NCBI GenBank assembly: GCA_034096865.1
Contig: JAWQFJ010001116.1
Coordinates: forward strand, 53,683-91,961
DNA length: 38,279 bases
Direction of reading: 5' to 3'
Source of the DNA: Theodoxus fluviatilis
Lineage: Eukaryota > Mollusca > Gastropoda > Cycloneritida > Neritidae
The notes under the pieces: generated by a model
Seen by the model: only the letters and a program-made list of their open reading frames with translations
Databases searched by the model: none
What the model was told of the DNA's origin: nothing
Made by a program: the position numbers and the translations under genes
Shown here: positions 1 through 10,520 of the stretch, piece after piece
Numbering within the stretch: position 1 is the first letter of the stretch
Layout: each line of letters begins with the position of its first letter

Positions 1-778
1 GATCTGCTCGACTTCTACCCCCCATCCCCTCTGCTTCTCAGAGGCGTCATTCCGTTGCCTCTGAGGGACGCTACAGCGCAGGTCTTTTTATGCGGGCCGC
101 CACAAATTGATATCAATAAACATGCAAAAGAGAAGCTAAGAAACAGATTTGTGTTTGCTAAATGCCACAGCCGAGCCTCGATTCTGGGTACTGAAAGCTA
201 CAGCCGTGACTCAGTTTAATGTGGTAATGAGTTAGGCGAGCGAGTTCACCTCCAATTTGGGGATAACAGGGAAAGAAAGGTGAATACTCGCTGGGAGGAT
301 AAAGGCAAGGCATGTACACTGACCCTCTCTTGAGGATGGAGAGATAACATTGTTGTTCTTCAAGAGTACTTGGGTGCTGGAGCCTGCACAGTACATGTAT
401 TAGTTCTGCCCCTGGTATATTTCAGACCCTAAGGGGGTCAAAGGGTGATCCAAGGATGACCTAGTATACGCCGGCCCTCATAAATGACTTTGCTCTACGT
501 GCAAAGTTCTTTCATATTATCTGCTTTTTTCTCCATCGGGCTCAATGAATGGCTTCACGTAGAGCAGGACCCTTCGACTCTTCATGTTTCCTTTTTTTGC
601 ATTCTCACCTTGTCTTCACTATACATGTATATCTGCCTTCTACGACTTACTCCCCGTCCTACCAGACGCTTTTCGTACCACTTCATAAGACGTTGCCTAT
701 AGCAAACTCTAGATATTAAGAGCAAGTGTACATATGACTGTCTTTCACGTTGCTCATTTTCTTCTCACTGGGTAACAG
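1..778. other. 5' flank of the OAS-like exons, no supported gene
   Basis: Frame 1 is open from position 1 to a stop at 217-219 (about 72 codons). It has no recognisable domain and no methionine start, so it may be chance or the tail of an exon running in from outside. The remainder to 778 is unassigned. The missing N-terminal OAS exon was not found here. Confidence 0.3.
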
Positions 779-3098
779 CAATCCCGGCATATTCTCTGCC
801 ACAGAGCGGTTCCACAGCCAAGGGTACGGCCCTCGAGTCGAGCTCGGACATCGATATCATTCTGTACTGCAACAGTGACCAGAGCACGGGAGACTTCGCC
901 CTGACCACGAAAGAAGATTATTTGAGGAAGCTCCAAAGCCTGATCGACAGGGGGGTTTTCAACTGGGCGAGTAATGTGATAATGAGGAAGAAAACTGATT
1001 TTCACATTGGCATCTCCCTGATGTACTGCGGCTGGCCCTTCGACGTTGACATCGTCATCTCCAAGAAGTCTCCCAGCAAACCGACTGCGGCTGAGCAGGG
1101 TGAGCACACGTACAGGGACAAGCTTCCTTGCCAACTACAAAGGTTGCTCTTCACAGCACAATTTATTGTAATCCTAAACGCTCGAATCAGTAACAGAAGT
1201 AGGAGTTCCTCCAACACTTTCCGCACTGTTCTTCAGAGTTTTGGAAGTGCTTGGTTTATGGCCTAACATACTTGTACACTTTTTGACAATCGACTCTGTT
1301 TTCATTTTTGCAGAATGTTTAATCAAAGAATTCGGCACGCTGCTTAAGTATCTTTTCAATGACTGTTCTGGTGAAGTTGTAACTGCTTGCTTCTACTACC
1401 TTCCGCAGCTCAGTCAGCAAGAGGTGATTCCATTAGCTGTAGTCCTATCGTAACACTGGCAAAGCCACCATGTCTCTGGTCGCCACTCCGTCTGGGAATG
1501 TCCATGTTCAATCTTCAAGTAATTTATTTTCATTTGTTTAGACACTTATTCCCAAGGCGGTTATTTAAAGAGTAATTAATGTTCCCCGGACAGTCATAAA
1601 GTTCCCAAGCTGCCCTTAAAAGAGTACTGAATGTTCCAAAGAGAGTCCTTAAAATATTCTGAAGACAGTCATTTTAAAAGTACTTAAGTTTCCAAGACAG
1701 TAATTAAAAACGATACTGAATATTCCCACGACTGTCCTTAAGTGTACTTGATGTCTCCAAAACAGTCCTTGGAAAAGTACTTAATGTTTCAAAAACAGTC
1801 TTTAAATGAGTATTGAATGTTCTGAAGACAGTTCTTCAAAGTGTGCTTAATGTTCCTAAGACAGTCCTTAAAAGTGTACTTAATGTTCCCAAAACAACCA
1901 GTAAAAGTGTTACAAAGACAATGATAAAAAGAGTACTCGAAGATAGCCATTAAAAGAGCACTGAATGTGTGGTCTGGCTCTCCATATGAGATTTGCCTGA
2001 AAGTTCGGATATGGCCTGTAGGATCATTGTATTGTAGGCAGTTCTTTGAATGCATCCTCTCTGATTCTCTAGTTCTGTCTTCATACGCGTTTTCATACCC
2101 TCTTGTCATGTAATGGGAAGGAGCCTTTCATCAGGATTCTCTCTGTCGCCATTCATTCCTTTCTCACTTCCGCCCCTTGTGAGTCTCTGCAGTCGAGCTT
2201 TGTAGGTCTTGGTAGTTGTCTCATCTCCAAAGTCATCCGCCAGCTGACTGCACTGCATATTTGTGACGCCCATTACATATGTGACATGTGTCTAGGAAAT
2301 TTGGTACAGTTTGCAAAATTACGCCTTTCAGCTGCAAAGTACAGAGAGATGTCGAAAGATACTGCGAAGATCCGGGAACACCATTCGTCGGAGCTTGTTC
2401 GCTATCAAACCCAGAGAATCAGACCCCTCCCCTCTCAAGCCAAAGAGGTGATCCGGGATGTAAAATCCTGGAATGAGGTGTGTATGAAACTAAATGAATA
2501 AATAATGAATGAATGAACAAATGAATGAATGAACGAAAGGGCAGATTATGGAATTAACAGAGCTTTTCATTCTGAAATTTGAATATGTCTGGTCAAATTA
2601 AATGGGTTACGGAAATAACTGTAATTTACAGGTAGTAATCCAACACGCCAGAGATACATGCCTTAGTATGCTGACGCTCTAATGATCCCAGTAAGCATCC
2701 CTCGAAATAGAGGATGACAAACGGAAGCGTCAGAACAGATGCATACAGGCGCACAGGCCAGAAGGAGAGTCGAAAATGAATATAGGTCGGGAAAAGGAAG
2801 GAGTCTCAGCATGGTGTAAATGAGAGGAAAATGGAATAAGTTCCAACTCGTGGAGTCACACACTCATGTTTTCTGTTGGAGACAAATGTGTCCAGATAAA
2901 ACAGGCCCCTTCTCTACTCCACCACAATCAGGGATAAGGATTCTGTGGTGAGAGCGACGCACGTAATTTACAACACAGGAATCAACAACAAAAAAGGACA
3001 CGAAATACAAAGGCACAGAGAAAATGAGACAGAGAGCGGCACTTAAATATTACGCACATGCATACATATGCACACATACATACACATCCTCCCTCTCC

Positions 3099-3171
<73 letters not shown>

Positions 3172-3684
3172 CACATATACGTATGCACGCGCGCGCGCAC
3201 GCACAAACACATGCATGCATACACGCGCGCGTGGACACACACACACAGAGATAGAGAAAGAGAGAGACGCATGAAATAGACAATGCCCTTCTGTCGTGCA
3301 TTAGTTTCGATGTGAAAAGTTTGAATCTTTAATATCTTTATTTTTCAGAAAAATGGCAATCGGATGAGATCCTATTTCGTGGAGCTGGTGGTTCTGCACA
3401 AGGTTGGTGAAATGGGGGAGTCAGTAGGCAGACAGGAGCTGCTTCAGGCCGTGGTGGAAGAGCTGTCTCACGTAGACACAATGAAGGTGACTTCCTGGCC
3501 AGGAAACACGAGTGGAAGAGTGTACCCACAGGCCACGTAAGTAAATAACTGAAAAAAGGTATATTTTTTGCTCAATTAAATTTTGTTGTCGAATTCCAGC
3601 CTTAACCCAAAATAGTTATTGAAATTGTAGATTGAAGATGAAAAGGTTGATGACGGGTAAGAACATGATTGCAAAGTAGGCCTG

Positions 3685-3768
<84 letters not shown>

Positions 3769-3824
3769 ACTCTTTCTCTCTATCTTTCTTTCTCTCTCTC
3801 TCTCTCACTCTTTCTCACTATATT

Positions 3825-3857
<33 letters not shown>

Positions 3858-3896
3858 CTGTCTCTTCTCTCTCTCTCTCTATTTCTTTCTCCCCCC

Positions 3897-3960
<64 letters not shown>

Positions 3961-6132
3961 TTGTCTCAGGCTCTGTTTGATTGTTGTGGCTATGTCTGTA
4001 GACTCGGCAAGCATGATGTCCAGCTCCTACCTAGGATGGAAGAACTTTCCTGTTGCTGTTTGCCGATGGTGTTGCACTTCTCTCCACAACCTCTTCCGTT
4101 TGCAAACACAGCTCGAAGATCTCGCCTCTTTACCAAAATCATTAGGGGTAAAAATTAAACCGGACAAGACAAAGGTTAAGGTTTTTAGAAAAGAGGGGTG
4201 TTCCTAATGCAAGGGGAGAAGTGAAGTATAAAGTAAAGGAACATAGACATAGTAAATAGATACAACTATTTTGGGATTACATTCTTCACAAAACTATAGA
4301 TGAACCTGTGCATTGATAAACTTGCTACCAAAAGGAAACAAAAGGATGTCCAGATATTTAAGGCAATGTGGAGCTTGCACTCCATAAACCTCAAAGTATT
4401 TTTCAAGCTCTTTGAATTAAAAATATTACCCTCGACACTGTATAGGTAACAAAAACGGAATTTGCTGAACGTAGACAACATTGAAAAGGTACAGCTTGCA
4501 AAGACCCTAGGACGTCGACGAAAAGTTTAGAATGCAGGACACATAGACATAGAATAGACAGTCTGAGCAATCCACTCTTCGTGGGACCTTGGATTGTACG
4601 GACCAGACCGTGTCTTTAAAAATGCATGCTCAGGTGTCAATGAGCGGGCAGACACACTATCGTGTTACATTCGCTTCTGCGAGAAGATCTGCCTACCGGT
4701 GAGGACAAAAAGTTTCTACCCCGACAATAAACCTTGAGAGGACAACAGTTTTTGATCACTACTGCGACAGAAGCAATCAGCAATGAAAAGGGTGCATTGA
4801 GGGAAAATGCGCGCTCTGAAAAAAACAAATTAAACAAGAATCTGAACGAAAGAAACAAAACTTCAAACAGAACCTCGAAACGACATTTTTTGTGAAAAAT
4901 TCCCAGGGCGTTTGGCTTGAACTAGAAATAGTCGCACATTGTAAACTGAAAAAACAACAACACACCCAACCACACACCGAATTACGGCTGAAAAGGCAGA
5001 ATAGTTTGCAAGCAAACTAAATGTCTACTACTCCAGATTTTAAAACATAACTTAACAAAGGAGCAACAACAACTGGGCAGGCGTCTGGAAACAGAACAGG
5101 ACAATCCCTTCATGCTTGATGTAGAAGAAGTGAAAGTAGCGCTGCGGAGATCAAACAGAAGGATTTAACTGGGCCTGACGGTATTGGCAATACATTCCTG
5201 AAAACATACTATCAACAACTGTGAAAACTCTTTCAGCTCACAGTCGACACCCATTCCATCCCATCAACTTGGAAGACATCTTGCGTTGTGCCACTGGCGA
5301 AAAATAACACCCTTCTGGAATAATGACTCTCGATCAATTGCACTCACTTCGAACATCATGAAGTGCCTAGAGTGCATCATCCTGAAATACTTGTACCCAG
5401 ACGACAAAAGACTTGCAGGTTACATCTACAATGACGACGACAGTGTCTACAAGGATAAAGTGAAACATCTTTTACCCTGTGCAAAGCTGATTACTAGACA
5501 TCAGAACAAAGAAAACAAAGAAGTTACCCTCGACTTCAGGAAATGTTGCCAGTCGTCAGCCACTCTATAGTTCTTTACAGAGAAATAATCGAACAGATGG
5601 CAAAATACAAATACTCGGCGTACATTCAACAACAACCTGAACAATCAAGACAATGTAAATGCACTGCAGAAGAAAGAGCGTCAGAGGCTACTTTTTATGA
5701 GGACATTGAACCACTTCAAAGTTGACAAAACCATCATGGGGCTTTTCCATCACGTACTTCTGGAATCTGTTCTATCTTACGCAATCATGGTTCGTTCAAA
5801 TTTCCAGACGAGATCATGATGTGCAGAAGTTGAACAGAATAATCAATCATCAATAATCGCAGGAGCAATTCCCTCCCCTCGACACTACCCATCACTCTCA
5901 TGTCACTAGCAAGATCCATGACACACTGCAAGACCCTACCCATCCTCTGTTTTCATAATTCATTCTACCGAGATCAGTGCGAGGCAAATAGACCAAAAAA
6001 AAGTGTTTCGACTTTATGCTGTGAGGTTGCGGAGTATATGTCTACGACTCAACCATCTGTTTCTCGCTTGTGGAATCTTTGTTATGGTGAGAGCGTGTGT
6101 ATGGGCGTGCGTGTGTGTGTGCGTGCGTGCTT

Positions 6133-6205
<73 letters not shown>

Positions 6206-6421
6206 AGTGAATGTTTGTGTATGCGTCGGTTAATCTGTCGGTCACTGCGGGCAGCATTTTGCGAGTTCTACTAAGTTGGATTTTTCCCCTTCCTTTTTTT
6301 AAGCGATGGGCCCGTCATGGTGGACCCCGTCAACCCCTTCAACAACGTGGCGCCATCTTTCCAAGACGCTCGTACCATCGTCAGGAAACTGCGCCAGACC
6401 CAGCCCCAGGACTTGCGCTGA
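779..6421 (+). CDS. 2'-5'-oligoadenylate synthase-like nucleotidyltransferase, 3' five exons (5' end outside or not found)
   Basis: Five phase-matched exons spell the catalytic core and C-terminus of an OAS-family enzyme: about 779/805-1099, 1314-1423, 2415-2477, 3349-3536 and 6304-6421 (stop TGA 6419-6421). OAS enzymes make 2'-5'-linked oligoadenylate from ATP, in vertebrates when bound to dsRNA. Seen here: a GS motif (GSTAKGT) followed by SSDIDIILY with the paired catalytic aspartates, then PFDVDIV, which matches the third-aspartate segment of OAS (EFDVLPAF in human OAS1). Next come blocks matching the OAS C-terminal domain: CFYYLPQLSQQ, AKEVIRDVKSW, YFVELVVLHK and the late motif PVMVDPVNPFNNVA. 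Phases agree at all four junctions (1, 0, 0, 2) and each has GT..AG. Introns are 214, 991, 871 and 2767 bp; the last holds CT tracts and two LINE fragments. The N-terminal exon(s) were not identified. The catalytic residues look intact, so a working gene is plausible. Confidence 0.85.
805..1099 (+). CDS. OAS-like exon A: nucleotidyltransferase catalytic core
   Basis: Frame 1, ending in ...AAEQ followed by a split codon and donor GGTGAG (GT at 1100-1101), phase 1. It carries the GS motif, the DID aspartate pair (codons about 847-855) and FDVDIV further on. The acceptor is ambiguous. CACAG ending at 804 puts the exon start just before SGSTAKGT. A stronger pyrimidine tract ending in AACAG at 778 would start it at 779 and add nine codons (IPAYSLPQ...). 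Vertebrate OAS has KG or GG immediately before the GS motif, which does not settle the choice. Confidence 0.85.
1314..1423 (+). CDS. OAS-like exon B
   Basis: The acceptor TTTTTGCAG ends at 1313 and the donor GAG|GTGATT is at 1424. The exon starts in phase 1, completing the Glu codon left open by exon A, and ends in phase 0. It encodes CLIKEFGTLLKYLF, then CSGEVVTACFYYLPQLSQQE. This aligns with the OAS stretch that includes the conserved STCFTELQR-type helix. Confidence 0.8.
1577..1965. repeat. Degenerate tandem repeat in the OAS intron, about 35-42 bp units
   Basis: About ten diverged units share the core CAGTCCTTAAAAGTGTACT followed by TTAATGTTCC(C/A)AA. Unit length and spacing drift. The opposite strand reads as a run of repeated xTFKDCLxNIxH-type peptides, a by-product of the repeat rather than a gene. 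Confidence 0.8.
2415..2477 (+). CDS. OAS-like exon C (63 bp)
   Basis: A short exon between acceptor ACCCAG (ending 2414) and donor GAG|GTGTGT (GT at 2478), phase 0 at both ends. It encodes RIRPLPSQAKEVIRDVKSWNE, matching the OAS core segment KLKSLIRLVKHWY. The reading frame stays open upstream to 2103, but that extension matches nothing. The acceptor was chosen because it is the only in-phase CAG next to the conserved segment; its pyrimidine tract is weak. Confidence 0.75.
2490..2535. repeat. (AATG)n-like tract
   Basis: Imperfect AATG/AATA tetranucleotide run just after the donor of OAS-like exon C. Confidence 0.7.
3102..3248. repeat. (CT)n followed by alternating pyrimidine-purine tract
   Basis: About 32 CT dinucleotides (3102-3166), then about 80 bp of nearly perfect alternation of pyrimidine and purine (ATACACATATACGTATGCAC, GCGCGCGC, CACACACA). 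The second half is the type of sequence that can adopt Z-DNA. It lies in the intron between OAS-like exons C and D. Confidence 0.9.
3349..3536 (+). CDS. OAS-like exon D
   Basis: A strong acceptor (TATTTTTCAG, ending 3348) and a consensus donor (GTAAGT from 3537). It enters in phase 0 and leaves in phase 2. It encodes KNGNRMRSYFVELVVLHKVG, then a helix RQELLQAVVEEL and VTSWPGN. This corresponds to the OAS C-terminal domain (PPQYALELLTVYAWE and the following TVLELV helix). The purine-heavy start directly after the splice site is typical of this family's KxxxGxxLP region. Confidence 0.85.
3684..3962. repeat. Long interrupted (CT)n tract
   Basis: CT dinucleotides with TTTCT, CACT and GTGTGTGT interruptions, inside the last OAS-like intron. 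It ends directly at the start of a LINE fragment. Confidence 0.9.
3984..4620 (+). mobile_element. LINE fragment A: decayed reverse transcriptase C-terminal part
   Basis: Read across frames, this gives VQLLP-MEEL, then the RT catalytic block with FADD decayed to FADG followed by VALLST, then SLGVKI-PDKTKV and VFRK. The last blocks are the thumb-side NPDKTK and MVFRKGG motifs. The same order of motifs occurs in the minus-strand LINE at 16.8-18.65 kb, so both are one family. Many frameshifts and stops mean it cannot be translated whole. It starts immediately after a CT microsatellite. Confidence 0.7.
4625..6040 (+). mobile_element. LINE fragment B: decayed reverse transcriptase (L2/CR1-like)
   Basis: Broken reading in order: RADTLSCYIRFCEKICLPVR then a YPDNKP motif (linker between endonuclease and RT), GPDGIGNTFLK, IALTSNIMKCLECIILKYL (RT motif RPVALTSxxMKxxE), KEVTLDFRK (the KTKExVxDFRK block), DKTIMGLFHHVLLESVLSYA, and a terminal HxGRRxR-like region. 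These are hallmarks of an L2/CR1-type ORF2. The conserved YADD block was not found. Frames shift often. Its motifs differ from those of fragment A, so this is a second family inside the same OAS-like intron. Confidence 0.7.
6130..6200. repeat. (GT)n microsatellite
   Basis: About 33 GT dinucleotides with one or two GC variants, in the last OAS-like intron, about 100 bp before the terminal exon. Confidence 0.95.
6304..6421 (+). CDS. OAS-like terminal exon E
   Basis: A pyrimidine-rich acceptor (CCTTCCTTTTTTTAAG, ending 6303). The first base completes a Thr codon with exon D. It encodes DGPVMVDPVNPFNNVAPSFQ, matching the diagnostic late OAS motif PVILDPADPTNNVG, then a short basic tail ending in QPQDLR and TGA. 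The tail is shorter than in human OAS1. The stop codon lies inside the first unit of a 34-bp minisatellite. No AATAAA is obvious in the next few hundred bases. Confidence 0.85.
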
Positions 6422-6552
6422 CCTCCTTCCCAAGCACTGCTGGCGCCAGCGCTGACCTCCTTCCCAAGCACTGCTGGCGCCAGCGCTGACATCCTTCCCA
6501 AGCACTGCTGGCGCCAGCGCTGACCTCCTTCCCAAGCACTGCTGGCGCCAGC
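6417..6552. repeat. 34-bp minisatellite, 4 units, containing a perfect 12-bp palindrome
   Basis: Four nearly identical units, GCTGACCTCCTTCCCAAGCA plus CTGCTGGCGCCAGC. Only one substitution is visible (ACATCC in unit 3). Each unit ends in the self-complementary GCTGGCGCCAGC. The TGA of the first unit is the stop codon of the OAS-like gene. The opposite strand stays open in all frames, a product of repetition. Confidence 0.95.
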
Positions 6553-6643
6553 GGAACGCTTTCGCTTTCTTGCGCACGCAAAACGTCATCGTGGACAGGC
6601 ATCGGCCGATGAAACCTACCGTGCTTTACTCGTTGCAATGTGT

Positions 6644-6927
6644 GTTAGGGTGGTGAGGAAGGATAGGTAGGTGGTTAGTTAGGGTGGTGAGGAAAGATAG
6701 GTAGGTGGGTAGTTAGGGTGGTGAGGAAATATAGGTAGGTGGGTAGTTAGGGTGGTGAGGAAAGATAGGTAGGTGGGTAGTTAGGGTGGTGAGGAAAGAT
6801 AGGTAGATGGTTAGTTAGGGTGGTGAGGTTTGATGGGTAGTTGGGTAGTTAGGGTGGTGAGGTTTGATGGGTAGATGGTTAGTTAGGGTGGTGAGGAAAG
6901 ATAGGTAGGTGGTTAGTTAGGGTGGTG
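6644..6927. repeat. About 34-bp minisatellite containing TTAGGG
   Basis: Eight or so units of the type TAGTTAGGGTGGTGAGGAAA plus GATAGGTAGGTGGG. Units vary at a few positions (TTTGATGGG in place of AAAGATAGG). Each unit carries one TTAGGG hexamer within strongly G-rich DNA. It is not a telomere array because the hexamer is not contiguous. Confidence 0.9.
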
Positions 6928-7023
6928 ATCGAGGTATCCTAGATGTTTGTTGAAACCATGCATGTTTATTTTATTACTCTTTTGTGTTCAGACGGTACAT
7001 TTCGGTATATGTAGCAGGGCAGT

Positions 7024-8010
<987 letters not shown>

Positions 8011-8071
<61 letters not shown>
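8011..8071. repeat. (CT)n microsatellite abutting a LINE
   Basis: About 30 CT dinucleotides ending in CTCTCGTTCCC, where LINE-derived sequence begins. Confidence 0.95.
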
Positions 8072-8073
<2 letters not shown>

Positions 8074-8082
8074 CCCTCATTC

Positions 8083-8740
8083 CTTAATTCCGATAATTGG
8101 GTAGACAAAATAAAAGAAGTATTGTACAGATATGGATTTGCGGATGTATGGTGTAGTCAGAATGTGCAAAACGAGCCGAAGTTTTTGTTAGAGATGAGAA
8201 AGCGCCTTATCATTGAATACAGAAATGTATAGACAAATTCATTGGCAGGGAGTGGTAGATACGAGTTTCCACAGATCCTTCAAGACAGACTGGATGAGAG
8301 AGAAGAATTTGTATATATTGGATAAAAAAAGTTTTCCGAGATGTGTATGTCCATTTTAGGACAGGGTTTAACAACTTGTTCACTCACAAGTATAGATTTG
8401 CAAAAGAGCGGTCTGAAAATGCTTATCTATGCCCAGCTTGCTATGACGATGACGAAAGTGAAACTCATTTGTTGTTTGAATGTTCTGTCTATGAGGATCT
8501 GCGACGAATGTACTTTTCCAAGTTGGTGACGAATACGAAAGCATGTGATGTTAAGACACTCTTGTCACTGGAAGAGCCAAAAGCAGTACGCACGGTTGCT
8601 ATGTTTCTGTATTATACGTTTAAGAGAAGACAAATAGCGATTTGTATTGCGGTGGCCGATGAGGCATATTATTTGTAACCGAGTTGTGATGGGCGGGTGG
8701 CCTCACAAGAATAAACCATTCGTTCGTTCGTTCCCTCATT
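8083..8740 (+). mobile_element. LINE fragment C: C-terminus and 3' end with (TTCG)n tail
   Basis: The 5' part reads NSDNWVDKIKEVLYRYGF with FLLEMRKRLIIEYRN, homologous by eye to the NWSDQVK--LFRHGF and FKQRLIDCYLQRW segment of the minus-strand LINE at 16.9-17.5 kb. The 3' part (8343-8678) carries a zinc-knuckle-like CPACYDDDESETHLLFEC with Cys-x2-Cys, His and Cys, matching CPFCGDREDEEHFLCRC in that LINE. The last codons end at 8678. A short 3' UTR follows, with AATAAA then CATTCGTTCGTTCGTTC as a tetranucleotide tail. A frameshift and stop separate the two coding blocks. It is 5'-truncated at a CT tract. Confidence 0.75.
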
Positions 8741-10293
8741 CCTCCCTTATCTGTTAACTACTGTCTTCCTGTCTGGACCTGACCCTAGCTTATGTCTTTC
8801 AGCATAGTTTGCTTTCTCACACAGTCATGGCTCCACTCTACCTCTGGGCCAAGTATGTTTATTAATTTTCTCCAACACTTTTGACCCCATCTGCCCACTC
8901 TAATGGACGGAGGGAGAGAGACTACCAGAACCCGATATAGAGACGATAATACAGACGAGTCTAGTAGGGATGTAGAGGGATAGGGGAGAGTGGCGATGCA
9001 TGCGATGGGAGAGAGACGACAACGATCCCGTCTTAGGAACACCATATGTGTGAAGTGACATGAAAAAGTATAATCAGGTTTGACGATGTTAAACCCAGCA
9101 CCCCATGAAGAACCGCGGAGTATAATTTATTTTGTCTCGTGCTGCACTGCAAGTCCAGAAAAATGAAGCGGCAAAGGTCAAGGAGCGGTGATGTAAGTAG
9201 CTGCAATAGTGATGTCCGCGAAATGATAAGGTGGTGATTTGTTCTGTCAACATACACTGTAGTAATAACACTAGCTATAATAACTTCAGTGGGGTGATGC
9301 TAACAGCAAGCAACTCCTCCTCCTCCTCCTGCTGCTGCTGCTGCTGCTGCTGTAGTCAAATGAATAGCTTGTTATGAAGGAATAGTATAATATATTGCAC
9401 CAGTGCAGCACCATAATAGTTGTTGTGGCGTCTATGCTTCTTTGATTCCAACCGCCTAGCCGGCATTGCTTGGTGACACCAAAGATCCTATTATACACAT
9501 TGAAAGACTGCACTGCATCGTTCTCACAGAAATGCTTGAGAAGAAACAGAAAAATCATCCAACTTTGCTTCCTGTAACTTTCCCTGACCTCTGGCCCCAA
9601 TTAAGGCAGAAAAACTTGTGTGATGAAAACATAATGACTGGACATACTTTAACTGTAAATGTGCGATCCAGAGAAAGACTGGACTGTTGCTTTTTCACTA
9701 GCAAACTCATGTTCCTCACATGGAGCCACGCTTCAACACTGAAAATATTCGATAATTCAATCGTTCTCCGCCGACTCATGTATGCCTTAATTTGTCACCT
9801 CGCTGCAATCTCCGCTGGACAATTGAAGTAGATTATGGTTTTTTCTTTATTGTGTGCACGATGTGTGGTTGACGGTGAGAAATCCTGCATTAAGTTTGAA
9901 TTGAAAAAAAAATTGTTTAGACCTCTTACCCATTGAAAACAGTATTCGAAACCGACCGAAGTCTCTTTGTTACAACATTGGTCAACACGGATCAGCATTC
10001 TATCGCAAAGGGACGTAACTCTAAATTCTGACCTCGCTTCCCGTAAAGGAAAATCGCTCCAGTGCGCGGTCTTAGTGTATAATTATAGGGTCTTTGATAT
10101 TTTATCGACCCCAACGTCCCCAATGCGACCACAAAATCTCAAGTATTTACAACGTTGTTCTGTGAAATTACCAATCATGATAATCATGATGATCATGTAA
10201 TGTGTTGATTGTTGCTGCCACACCGAAGCAGACGACTGATGAAAATCACCTCGCCAAGTCTTGCGAGCCACTCGCCGCCTTACAACGGCATGG
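8741..10293. other. Unassigned stretch with one 121-codon ORF
   Basis: The ORF at 9466-9831 (+) has no motif I recognise, and its opposite strand is open too, so coding status is unsupported. A CTC/CTG trinucleotide run lies at 9317-9353. A mirror-like AATCATGATAATCATGATGA run lies near 10170-10198. Nothing else stands out. Confidence 0.35.
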
Positions 10294-10333
10294 CCATTCT
10301 AGTAAACTAGAGATTTCGCCTACCGGCAAAAGT
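10294..10333. repeat. 40-bp dispersed repeat, inverted partner at 15405-15444
   Basis: Starts CCATTCTAGTAAACTAGAGA and continues TTTCGCCTACCGGCAAAAGT. The reverse complement of 15405-15444 matches it at 36 of 40 positions. Contains the near-palindrome TTCGCC-TA-CCGGCAA. Confidence 0.75.
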
Positions 10334-10520
10334 ATTACTACTGACTCGGGTTTACAGAATGCGGCATAGCTAGCCCCGCTTGCGAGATACTCGCTTGGCT
10401 CGCCACTTACAACGCACGTCTTATCAACATCGCAGGGATTTGTGGGATATCTGCACTCATGGTGCGAAAATTTCGTCGCGATCGGTGATGTAGAATCAAA
10501 ATTATTGATGTTTTAATCTT

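Noticed and set aside
484..702. 72-codon ORF upstream of the OAS-like exons as a possible N-terminal exon
   Set aside because: Hydrophobic sequence with no similarity to the OAS N-terminal helices and no fitting splice sites.
1577..1965. CRISPR-like array
   Set aside because: Units are diverged along their whole length with no constant-repeat and variable-spacer structure, in a eukaryotic intron.
3024..3301. Several Ser/Leu and Arg/Glu ORFs over CT tracts (also at 3576-4014, 6947-7298, 22964-23185, 29800-30369)
   Set aside because: They are translations of dinucleotide or tetranucleotide repeats, open in all frames and without any domain.
6299..6638. Long minus-strand frames over the 34-bp minisatellite
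   Set aside because: Repeated peptides from the tandem unit, opposite to the well-supported terminal OAS-like exon.
6641..6927. Telomeric repeat array
   Set aside because: TTAGGG occurs once per about 34-bp unit and is never contiguous.
9466..9831. 121-codon plus-strand ORF
   Set aside because: No recognisable motif, no neighbour exon, and the opposite strand is also open over part of it.
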